Shown here one piece after another: positions 15,286 to 23,064 of a stretch of 64,000 bases of DNA; position 1 is the first letter of the stretch; the number at the start of each line of letters is the position of its first letter. This DNA is from an uncultured Sphingomonas sp. GTDB lineage: Bacteria; Pseudomonadota; Alphaproteobacteria; Sphingomonadales; Sphingomonadaceae. Made by a program: the position numbers and the translations under genes. The stretch is from the NCBI GenBank assembly GCA_913775795.1, contig CAJYLT010000083.1:1-64000 (forward strand), read 5' to 3'. The notes under the pieces are model-generated. The model worked only from the letters and a program-made list of their open reading frames with translations, did no database searches and was not told the DNA's origin.

Positions 15286-17636
15286 AGCGGACGACGGTTT
15301 CCGAACGCGCGCTCGTCCTCGCGCCGCGAGGTCGCGACGCCGCGATCGCGGCGGCGATGCTGGGCGAGGCGCACCTCGAATCCACGGTCTGCGCGTCGCT
15401 AGGCGATCTGGTCGCCGAGCTCGACCGCGGTGCGGCGCTGGTCGTCGTCACCGAAGAGGCGATCGCGACCGCTGACCTGTCGCCGCTCACCGGCTGGTTT
15501 GCCGAGCAGCAGGAGTGGTCGGACCTGCCCTTCATCCTCCTGACCCGTCGCGGGGGCGGGCTGGAGCGCAATCCGGCGGCGGCACGCTATCTCGACCTTC
15601 TCGGCAACATCACCTTTCTCGAGCGCCCGTTCCATCCCACCACGCTCATCAGCATCGTCCGGTCCGCGGTGCGCGCCCGCCGCCGCCAGTACGAAGCGCG
15701 CGCGCGGCTGATCGCGCTGCAGGAAAGCGAGGCCCGCTACCGCACGCTGTTCGAAAATATCGAGGTCGGCTTCTGCATCATCGAGATGATCTTCGACGAT
15801 GCCGGGCCGCCGGTCGACTATCGCTTCATCGAGGCCAACCCCGCCTTTGCGGCACAGGCGGGCTTCGACCCTGCCGGCCGGCGGATGCGAGAGATCGTGC
15901 CCGATCACGAAGCCTACTGGTTCGAATTCTACGGCCGCGTCGCCGCCACGGGCGAGCCGGGCCGCGTCGAGCAAGGATCGGCGACGCTCGGCCGCTGGTG
16001 GGACGTCCACGCGTTCCGGGTGGGTACAGCGACCGAGGGCCGCGTGGCGGTGCTGTTCAACGATATCACCGCGCGGCGCGATGCCGAACTCCGGCTCCAG
16101 ACGCTGAACGAAACGCTGGAGGCGCAGGTCACGGCCAGGGCGGCGGAGCGCGATCGCCTCTGGAACCTGTCGCAGGACATGCTCGCCCGCGCCGACTATA
16201 GCGGGATGATGTCGGCGGTCAGCCCGGCGTGGAGCCGCGTGCTGGGGTGGTCGGCGGAGGAGCTGCTGTCGCGCGGCTATGCCAGCTTCATGCATCCCGA
16301 CGATGCCGCGCCGACGCTTGCCGCGCTGACCGCGATGGCGCAGTCGGGCGAACCGGCACGCTACGAGAACCGCATCGCGACGAAGGACGGCGGGTGGAAG
16401 CCGATCGAATGGACCGTCGCGCCCGAGCCCGACGGCGCGAACTTCATCGCGGTCGGCCGCGACCTCACGCACGCCAAGGCGCGCGAGGCCGAGCTCGAAG
16501 CGGCGCAGGTGGCGCTGCGCCAGAGCCAGAAGATGGAGGCGATGGGTAGCCTGACGGGTGGCGTCGCGCACGATTTCAACAACCTGCTGACCCCGATCAT
16601 CGGTTCGCTCGACATGCTGCACCGAAAGGGGCTGGGGTCGGAGCGCGAGAAGCGGCTGATCGACGGCGCGCTGCAATCGGCCGAGCGCGCGAGGATGCTG
16701 GTCCAGCGCCTGCTCGCCTTCGCGCGCCGCCAGCCGCTCCAGGCGATGGCGGTCGACGTGCCGCAACTGGTCGCCGGCATGCTCGACCTGATCGGGTCGA
16801 CGCTCGGCCCCGCGATCGACCTGACGGTGGACTCGCCCGCCGGCCTGCCGCTGGCGCGTGCGGATGCCAACCAGCTCGAGATGGCGCTCCTCAACCTTGC
16901 GGTGAATGCGCGGGATGCGATGCCGGGCGGCGGCGAACTGCGCGTCGAGGTTCGCCGCGAGTCGGTGCGCGACCGGCGTCCCGGGCTGCCGCGCGGTCAT
17001 TACGTCCGCCTGAGCGTTCGCGACACCGGCACCGGCATGGACGAGGCAACGCTCGCCCGCGCGATCGAGCCGTTCTTCTCGACCAAGGGGATCGGCAAGG
17101 GCACCGGCCTTGGCCTGTCGATGGTGCATGGCCTTGCCGCGCAGCTCGGCGGCGCGCTGACGATCGAGAGCGATGTGGGGCGCGGCACGGCGGTGTCGCT
17201 GTGGCTACCCGTCAGCAACGATCCGCTGCCGGTCGAGCACCGCCCGCGCGCTGGCGAGGTCGGCGACGAGCCACACGGCACCGCGCTGCTCGTCGACGAC
17301 GAGGATCTGGTGCGGATGAGCACGGCGCACATGCTGTCCGACATGGGGTTCGACGTGGTCGAGGCGGCGTCGGGGGAAAGCGCGTTGTCGATGCTCGCCG
17401 CCGGCCTCGAGCCGCAGCTTTTGGTGACCGATCACCTGATGCCCGGCATGACCGGCGCGCAGCTGGTCGAGGCGGTGCGGACGGACCGGCCGTCGCTCAA
17501 GGCGCTGATCGTTTCCGGCTATGCCGAAGCGGAGGGGATCGACCCGGCGATCCCCCGGCTGACCAAGCCGTTCCGCCGTGACGAACTCGCCGCGACGCTT
17601 GCCGCGCTGACGGCGGGCGCGGAAGCGGTCCACTAG
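15282..17636 (+). CDS. Hybrid sensor histidine kinase with receiver
   Basis: A 784-residue soluble hybrid kinase. Residues 1-130 resemble a degenerate receiver-type domain usual in kinases partnered with KaiC-like ATPases. Two PAS domains follow (about 145-265 and 290-400). The phospho-accepting His is in GGVAHDFNNLL near 429. The ATPase domain has NLAVNARDAMPGGG, DTGTGMD and GLGLSMVHGL. A C-terminal receiver carries the acceptor Asp at about 717 (VTDHLMPGM) and the conserved Lys in RLTKPF. No membrane segment is seen, so the signal is intracellular. It starts with GTG overlapping the KaiC-like stop. The downstream partner is not evident. Confidence 0.9.
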   Translation: MKRTTVSERALVLAPRGRDAAIAAAMLGEAHLESTVCASLGDLVAELDRGAALVVVTEEAIATADLSPLTGWFAEQQEWSDLPFILLTRRGGGLERNPAAARYLDLLGNITFLERPFHPTTLISIVRSAVRARRRQYEARARLIALQESEARYRTLFENIEVGFCIIEMIFDDAGPPVDYRFIEANPAFAAQAGFDPAGRRMREIVPDHEAYWFEFYGRVAATGEPGRVEQGSATLGRWWDVHAFRVGTATEGRVAVLFNDITARRDAELRLQTLNETLEAQVTARAAERDRLWNLSQDMLARADYSGMMSAVSPAWSRVLGWSAEELLSRGYASFMHPDDAAPTLAALTAMAQSGEPARYENRIATKDGGWKPIEWTVAPEPDGANFIAVGRDLTHAKAREAELEAAQVALRQSQKMEAMGSLTGGVAHDFNNLLTPIIGSLDMLHRKGLGSEREKRLIDGALQSAERARMLVQRLLAFARRQPLQAMAVDVPQLVAGMLDLIGSTLGPAIDLTVDSPAGLPLARADANQLEMALLNLAVNARDAMPGGGELRVEVRRESVRDRRPGLPRGHYVRLSVRDTGTGMDEATLARAIEPFFSTKGIGKGTGLGLSMVHGLAAQLGGALTIESDVGRGTAVSLWLPVSNDPLPVEHRPRAGEVGDEPHGTALLVDDEDLVRMSTAHMLSDMGFDVVEAASGESALSMLAAGLEPQLLVTDHLMPGMTGAQLVEAVRTDRPSLKALIVSGYAEAEGIDPAIPRLTKPFRRDELAATLAALTAGAEAVH

Positions 17637-17657
17637 CCGCAGCGCGGCCCGCTCCGC

Positions 17658-18638
17658 TCAGTCGATCGCGGCGTCGATCCCTGGCGGGACCGTGACGGGG
17701 GTGTCGGCAGGCTCGACCGGGTGGGAGAAGCGGTCGGTCGGCGTGCCGCCCGCGTCCCACAGCGCCGCGCCGTTGCCGTTCGCCGAACAAAGCAGCCAGC
17801 GCGCGGTGCCGCTGACGATGCTCGTCGCATAGCGCGTGCCCGCCGGCACGTTCGCCGCGTCGCCCTCGGTCAGCAGGTGCGTCTCGCCGCCGATCGTCCA
17901 TTCGACCGCGCCGCCCAGGATATAGGCGAAGACGTGCGTGTCGCGGTGGCGGATCGCCGGCATCGCCGCCCCGCGCCCGCCCTCGATCACGCGCATATCG
18001 ACCATCGCGTCGCTTTCGTCGGCGGTCAGCACCGCGGTCGACAGGTGGCCGCCGAGCACGCTGCGCCGGCCATAGCCCGCGTCGAGGAAGTAGGAGGCAT
18101 GGGCGCCCGGCAGCGCGCGGTCGCCGTCGCCCATCTCGCTCGCCGCGACATACTCGCCCTCGACGCGCATGATCCCGAACTTGCCCATCGCCGGGCCCAT
18201 CCGCGAGAAGTCGTACGGGTGGTCGGCGGGGGGCAGCGCGGTCATCCCCCAGACCTCGCCCGCATCGACGAAGAACTCTTCCCACCCGCCCGGCGCCACG
18301 ATGCCGAAGAACTGGGTGCGCGGCGCGACGCTCTGATAGCTGTGCACGTCGCCGGGGCGGACATAGGCGAAGTCGCCGGGGTGGAGGATGCGGCTCTGAT
18401 CGCCGCACCACACCTGAAGCCGGCCGCGCGTGCAGAACCAGGTGTCGTGCTCGCGCTCATGATAGTGGAGCGGGATCGGCCCGCGATCGAGCGGCGCCTG
18501 ACAGACGACCGCGCCGAACCCGCCCGCGGTCTCGTTCACCCCCGCCAGCGTGTGGATCATCTGCCCCGCGACCAGCGTGCAGCGGCCCTCGCCGGCTTTG
18601 AGGACATAGGCGCGGGCAGCGCCGGGCAGGTCGGTCAT
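17658..18638 (-). CDS. Cupin dioxygenase, quercetinase-like
   Basis: A 326-residue bicupin resembling quercetin 2,3-dioxygenases, which open the flavonol C-ring. The N-terminal cupin has metal-binding IPLHYHEREHDTW and the G(X)5HP(X)n motif HPGDFAYVRPGDVHSY. The C-terminal cupin has RHRDTHVFAYILGG. The start at 18638 follows GAGAGG, trimming the track's false N-terminus. It lies 13 bp after the extradiol dioxygenase gene in the same operon. With the aromatic hydroxylase, FAH hydrolase, glucosidase and rhamnosidase opposite, this supports a role in flavonoid breakdown. The exact substrate is inferred. Confidence 0.75.
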   Translation of the reverse strand: MTDLPGAARAYVLKAGEGRCTLVAGQMIHTLAGVNETAGGFGAVVCQAPLDRGPIPLHYHEREHDTWFCTRGRLQVWCGDQSRILHPGDFAYVRPGDVHSYQSVAPRTQFFGIVAPGGWEEFFVDAGEVWGMTALPPADHPYDFSRMGPAMGKFGIMRVEGEYVAASEMGDGDRALPGAHASYFLDAGYGRRSVLGGHLSTAVLTADESDAMVDMRVIEGGRGAAMPAIRHRDTHVFAYILGGAVEWTIGGETHLLTEGDAANVPAGTRYATSIVSGTARWLLCSANGNGAALWDAGGTPTDRFSHPVEPADTPVTVPPGIDAAID

Positions 18639-18651
18639 CGGTCGGATCCTC

Positions 18652-19566
18652 TCAGGCAAAGGGAATGGCGAGCTGCGCCGCCTTGCATTGTTCGGTCTTG
18701 GGCGGGCAGAGGCCCCATTGGTCGACGCGCCCCGGCGGCCAGGTCCAGTCCTCCGGCCCGCCGACACGGTAATGCGCGTCGACCTGCAGCACCTCGGCGG
18801 TATGTTCGACGACGAAGCCGTGCGGGTCGACGAAATAGGTGAAGACATTGTCGCCCGGCCCGTGCCGCCCCGGTCCCCAGCCGATCGTGAAGCCATGGTC
18901 GACCATCCGCCCCGAGGCCTTCATCACGCCTTCCCACCCGGGCAGGTTGAAGGCGACGTGGTTCAGCGTGTTCACGGGCGCGTCGGCGATGACGATCGAG
19001 TGATGGTCGCTGTTGGTGCGCACGAAGCCCATCATCTTTGACCGGTCGGTCATGTCGAAGCCCAGCACCGCCTGGAACCACGCCACGTCGCGCATCGTGT
19101 CGTCGCTGTTGAAGTTGACGTGCGCCAGCCGCTCGGCTCGGTTCGGATCGAAGGGCAGGGCGGCGGCGCGGTCGTCGCCCTGCACCACGCGGATCGTCCG
19201 CCCGGCCCGGTCGCGCAGGGCAAAGCCGCGGCCCGCGCCATGCTCGTCCCAGTCGCCGATCGGCGCGTCCAGCGTCGCCCCGACATCGCGCGCCCGCGCC
19301 AGGAGGGTCTTGAGATCGGTCGCATCGGCGGCGCGGAACGTCATCGAGCGGATGCGCGAATGCGGGCCGCGATGCAGCGCCAGCACGTGTGGATCGTCGC
19401 CGGTCGCGCGCAACCACACCCGGTCGGCGCTGCGATCGGCGAGCGTCAGGCCCCACACATCGGTATAGAAATCGACCGCACCGTCGAGGTCGGCCAGTTC
19501 CAGATCGACGCTGCGCAGGCGCGCTAGCGGGAAGGCGGGATCGGGCACCCCGGTCACGTCGCTCAT
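18652..19566 (-). CDS. Extradiol dioxygenase (VOC superfamily)
   Basis: A 304-residue two-domain vicinal-oxygen-chelate protein of the catechol 2,3-dioxygenase type, cleaving catecholic rings next to the hydroxyls with Fe(II). The likely iron ligands are His in RLAHVNF, His in LNHVAF and Glu in FVVEHTAEV. It begins MSDVTGVPDPAFPLARLRSVDLELADLD. In flavonoid pathways of the Herbaspirillum fde type, an enzyme of this class opens the hydroxylated A-ring made by an FAD monooxygenase. Here such a monooxygenase is 1.1 kb away. It is divergent from the LysR gene at 19667, its probable regulator. Confidence 0.82.
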   Translation of the reverse strand: MSDVTGVPDPAFPLARLRSVDLELADLDGAVDFYTDVWGLTLADRSADRVWLRATGDDPHVLALHRGPHSRIRSMTFRAADATDLKTLLARARDVGATLDAPIGDWDEHGAGRGFALRDRAGRTIRVVQGDDRAAALPFDPNRAERLAHVNFNSDDTMRDVAWFQAVLGFDMTDRSKMMGFVRTNSDHHSIVIADAPVNTLNHVAFNLPGWEGVMKASGRMVDHGFTIGWGPGRHGPGDNVFTYFVDPHGFVVEHTAEVLQVDAHYRVGGPEDWTWPPGRVDQWGLCPPKTEQCKAAQLAIPFA

Positions 19567-19666
19567 CCCCTGCCTCTCCTCGCGCGATCTTGCCGATTGG
19601 CGCCTTCATGCGCTTGGCAGACGGGAAGTCCAATAATAGGTTTTCGCGCATCCATTGCCTGAGGCT

Positions 19667-20566
19667 ATGCACATGCTCGATCCGCGCCTGCTCCGCACCT
19701 ATGCCGCCGTTTGCCGGGAGGGGTCGATTAGCGGTGCCGCGCGGGCGCTCAACATCTCGCAGCCATCGGTGTCGGTGGCGATCGGCCAGCTCGAGGGGAA
19801 GCTCGGCACGACGCTGTTCGAGCGGACGCGCGCGGGGATCGTGCTGACCCACGCCGGCGACAAGCTGCGCCGCCGCGCCGAGATGATGGAGACGCTGGTC
19901 CGCGATGCCGAGGCGGAGGTCGCCCGTGCGAAGGAGGGGGTGCGCGGCCCGCTGACGATCGCGGGGACGCCCGGTGCGCTCGTCAGCCTCGTGCCCCAGG
20001 CGGTCGAGGCGATCGAGGCGGGCGGGCGGTTCGAGCTCAACATCCTTGAGCGATCCGACCAGGAAGTGCTCGACCTGCTCCGCCGCGGCGAGATCGAGAT
20101 CGGGCTGGGCACCACCGGCATCGAGACGCCGCCCGCCGATATCGATGAGACGAGCCTGCTTCAGGACCCGTTCGCGCTCATCGTCGGGCGCGCGCATGAC
20201 GGGCTGGGGCCGGCGGTGACGCTGGCGGAGGCGGCGACGCTCGGCTGGGTGATGCCGCACGCCGCGGGCGGTTTCCGCCGGCAGATCGAGGCGCTGTTCC
20301 TGTCGGGTGAGGTACCGCTGCCGCGCGACGTGATCCGCTCGGACTCGCTGCTCACCACCAAGGCGATCGTCCGCCGGACGGCGCATGTCTGCGTCCTGCC
20401 GCACGGCGTGGTCGCGGCCGAACTGTCGATCGGGGTGCTCCGGACCGTGCGACTGACCGGCGTCACCTTTCGCCGGAGCATCGGCATCCGCACGCTGAAG
20501 GGCCGGCCACTCTCCGATCTCGCCGCCGATTTCGTCGAGGCGGCGGCGAAGATGCATAGACAATGA
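19667..20566 (+). CDS. LysR family regulator of aromatic catabolism
   Basis: A 299-residue LysR-type activator. The helix-turn-helix is in GSISGAARALNISQPSVSVAIGQLEGKLG. The effector domain follows (RGPLTIAGTPGALVSLVPQAVEA). It stands between the extradiol/cupin operon and the hydroxylase operon, in the position FdeR holds in Herbaspirillum naringenin genes. A perfect 21-bp inverted repeat lies across its own stop codon, in front of the hydroxylase gene, and a half-site CTATGCA covers its start codon. The start at 19667 is preferred; 19673 is possible. Confidence 0.88.
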   Translation: MHMLDPRLLRTYAAVCREGSISGAARALNISQPSVSVAIGQLEGKLGTTLFERTRAGIVLTHAGDKLRRRAEMMETLVRDAEAEVARAKEGVRGPLTIAGTPGALVSLVPQAVEAIEAGGRFELNILERSDQEVLDLLRRGEIEIGLGTTGIETPPADIDETSLLQDPFALIVGRAHDGLGPAVTLAEAATLGWVMPHAAGGFRRQIEALFLSGEVPLPRDVIRSDSLLTTKAIVRRTAHVCVLPHGVVAAELSIGVLRTVRLTGVTFRRSIGIRTLKGRPLSDLAADFVEAAAKMHRQ

Positions 20567-20573
20567 CTATGCA
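20553..20573. promoter_or_regulatory. TGCATAG-N7-CTATGCA, LysR operator
   Basis: A perfect inverted repeat with 7-bp arms and a 7-bp spacer, containing a T-N11-A core. It overlaps the last codons of the LysR gene and lies 90 bp before the hydroxylase start, a suitable place for activation of the long downstream operon. Confidence 0.6.
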
Positions 20574-20662
20574 AATCCGAGAAACGCATATTTTACATTA
20601 TCGCTGACGCCTGCGCTTATCGCCCCAGCCGCAACGATGGTGGCATGGGAGAGGCGAGGGGC

Positions 20663-22195
20663 ATGGCTGACGACGGCCACAGCATCGGGGAAGCGGGCAT
20701 CGTCGATGTGGCGATCGTCGGCTGCGGCCCGGTCGGGGCCCTTGCCGCCAACCTGTTCGCGATCGAAGGCCTGTCGGTGCTGGCGATCGACCGCGAGGCA
20801 GCGCCCCATCCGCAACCGCGCGCGGTGCATGTCGACCACGAGATGATGCGCCTGTTCCAGGCCGCCGGCCTTGCCGACCGGCTCGCGCCGCTGATGCGCG
20901 CGACCGAGGGGCATCTGCACGTCGGCGCCGATCGCGGCGTCATCCGCTATATGGGCACCGCCGGGCGCCCCAAGCCGTTCGGCTGGGCCAACGACCATTT
21001 CTTCTGGCAGCCGGAGCTCGAGGCGGTGCTACGCGAGGGGCTGGCGCGGTTCGATCACGCGGCGCTCTTCACTTCGACCGAATGCGTCGGCCTGTCGCAG
21101 GATGCGGAGGGCGTGACCCTTTCGCTCACCGGCGACCGCGCGGTCCGCGCCCGCTACGTCATCGCCTGCGACGGCGCGCGCAGCTTCGTGCGCCGGACGC
21201 TGGGCATCCCGCTCGACGACCTCGCGTTCGACGAGCCCTGGCTGGTCGTCGATGCCGAGGTCGATGGGCCGGTCCGCTTCCCGCCGATCGCCGGCGTGCC
21301 GGCCGAAGCCGATCTTCAGCGCCTGTCGGTGATGATGTGCGACCCCGCGCGGCCCGCGACGATCGTGCCCGGCCGCGGGAACCACCGCCGCTGGGAGTTC
21401 ATGCTGCTGCCCGGTGAGGACGACGCCGCGATGATGCGGCCCGAGGCGGTGGCGGCGCTGGTCGCGCCGTATCTGGAAGGCGTGCCGCACCGGATCGCCC
21501 GCGCGACCACCTACCGCTTCCACGGCCTCGTCGCCAAGCGGTGGCGTGAGGGCCGCGTGTTCCTGGCGGGCGATGCCGCGCATCAGACGCCGCCCTTTTT
21601 CGGGCAGGGCATGTGCCACGGGATGCGCGACGTCGCGAACCTTGCCTGGAAACTCGGCATGGTGAAGCGCGGGCGGGCGGGCGACGCGCTGCTCGACACC
21701 TATCAGCCGGAGCGCGACCCGCATGTCCGCGCGGTGATCGGCGCGGCGATCGCGGCGGGGCGGTACATCTGCACGCTCGACCCCGTGACCGCCGCCGCGC
21801 GGGATGCGGAGATGCGTGCCCGGCCCGCCCCCGCCGCGGGCGAGACCGCCGCAGACCTCATCCCCGCGATCGAGGCGGGCGTCGTCGGCAAGGGGCAGGG
21901 CGCAGGCGAACGCTTCATCCAGCCGCGGCTAAGCGACGGGCGATTGCTCGACGCGGCGACGGGCGGCGGCTGGCGGCTGTTCGCGTCCGGATCGCCGTCC
22001 GCGCCCACCGGCATCGCCGTGATCCACCTCGACGCACCACTCGACGACGGCGGTGCGGTCGCCGCGTGGCTCGCCGAGCGGGGGGCAGAAGCAGTGCTCG
22101 TCCGCCCCGATTTCTACGTGTTCGACACCGGATCACCCGCCGCGCTGGTCGACCGCCTTGTCCGCATGATCGCCCCTGAAGGAGTCCCCGCGTGA
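20663..22195 (+). CDS. FAD aromatic hydroxylase (MhpA/FdeE-like)
   Basis: A 510-residue class A flavoprotein monooxygenase. FAD motifs are VAIVGCGPVGALAANLFA near residue 15, DGARSF in the middle and GRVFLAGDAAHQTPPFFGQG. The last is typical of 3-(3-hydroxyphenyl)propionate hydroxylases and of naringenin 8-hydroxylase FdeE. It should add a hydroxyl ortho to an existing phenol, preparing the ring for the extradiol dioxygenase. I start at 20663, where GAGGCGAGGGGC precedes ATG, rather than 20645. It overlaps the FAH gene by GTGA. First gene of an operon of about 10.7 kb reaching the rhamnosidase. Confidence 0.85.
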   Translation: MADDGHSIGEAGIVDVAIVGCGPVGALAANLFAIEGLSVLAIDREAAPHPQPRAVHVDHEMMRLFQAAGLADRLAPLMRATEGHLHVGADRGVIRYMGTAGRPKPFGWANDHFFWQPELEAVLREGLARFDHAALFTSTECVGLSQDAEGVTLSLTGDRAVRARYVIACDGARSFVRRTLGIPLDDLAFDEPWLVVDAEVDGPVRFPPIAGVPAEADLQRLSVMMCDPARPATIVPGRGNHRRWEFMLLPGEDDAAMMRPEAVAALVAPYLEGVPHRIARATTYRFHGLVAKRWREGRVFLAGDAAHQTPPFFGQGMCHGMRDVANLAWKLGMVKRGRAGDALLDTYQPERDPHVRAVIGAAIAAGRYICTLDPVTAAARDAEMRARPAPAAGETAADLIPAIEAGVVGKGQGAGERFIQPRLSDGRLLDAATGGGWRLFASGSPSAPTGIAVIHLDAPLDDGGAVAAWLAERGAEAVLVRPDFYVFDTGSPAALVDRLVRMIAPEGVPA

Positions 22196-23037
22196 AACTC
22201 GTCAGCTTCCGCCGCCCCGACGGTACGCCGAGCTTCGGCAGGGTCGAGGGGGACCGCGTTCTCGATCTCGGCCGTTCCGATGGCCCGGCGACGCTCCGCG
22301 CCGCGCTGGCCGCGGGTACGCCACTCGGTGATCCGGCGCCGGGCACCGGCTATGCGCTGGCGGACGTGGTGCTGCTGCCCGTCATTCCCGACCCCGCCAA
22401 GATCCTGTGCGTCGGCCATAATTACGAGACGCACCGGCAGGAGACCGGCCGCGCCAAGGTCGAGCATCCGTCGATCTTCATCCGTTTTGCCGACACGCTC
22501 GTCGCCGATGGCCAGCCGATCGTCCGCCCGCGCGCCTCGGGCGACCTCGACTATGAGGCGGAACTCGCCGTCGTCATCGGCAAGGGCGGCCGCGCGATCG
22601 CCGAGGCCGACGCGATGGCGCACGTCGCGGGCTATGCCTGCTTCAACGACGCCAGCGTCCGCGACTGGCAGTGGCACACGACGCAGTTCGCGCCGGGCAA
22701 GAACTTTCCCGGCACCGGCGCCTTCGGCCCGTGGCTGGTGACGCCGGACGAGGCGGGCGACCTCGCCGACGTGCGCGTCGTCTCGCGCCTGAACGGCACG
22801 GTGATGCAGGATCAGCCGGTGCGCGACATGATCTTCCCGATCGCGAGGATCATCGCCTACGTCTCCGCCTTCACGGCCCTGTCGCCCGGCGACGTGATCG
22901 CGACGGGCACGCCCGGCGGCGTCGGCGCCAAGCGCACCCCGCCGGTCTGGATGCAGCCCGGCGACCGGATCGAGATCGACATCGGCCCGATCGGCACCCT
23001 GTCCAATTTCATCGCACACGAAGACGCACTCGCCTGA
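22192..23037 (+). CDS. FAH-family hydrolase
   Basis: A 281-residue fumarylacetoacetate-hydrolase-family enzyme. The fold signature is ILCVGHNYETH, then the metal-binding DYEAELAVVIGKGG and TPGGVG near the C-terminus. Members split or isomerise the diketo or enol acids produced after aromatic ring cleavage, so it probably acts on the product of the extradiol dioxygenase. The GTG start overlaps the hydroxylase stop, with AAGGAG in front. It is distinct from the second FAH-type gene at 35297, which belongs to rhamnose breakdown. Confidence 0.85.
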   Translation: MKLVSFRRPDGTPSFGRVEGDRVLDLGRSDGPATLRAALAAGTPLGDPAPGTGYALADVVLLPVIPDPAKILCVGHNYETHRQETGRAKVEHPSIFIRFADTLVADGQPIVRPRASGDLDYEAELAVVIGKGGRAIAEADAMAHVAGYACFNDASVRDWQWHTTQFAPGKNFPGTGAFGPWLVTPDEAGDLADVRVVSRLNGTVMQDQPVRDMIFPIARIIAYVSAFTALSPGDVIATGTPGGVGAKRTPPVWMQPGDRIEIDIGPIGTLSNFIAHEDALA

Positions 23038-23064
23038 AGGCGCGGCACCTGGGGAGAGGAAATC

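Noticed and set aside
15399-17129. 576-residue minus-strand ORF
   Set aside because: Antisense to the hybrid kinase, which has complete catalytic motifs in the opposite frame.
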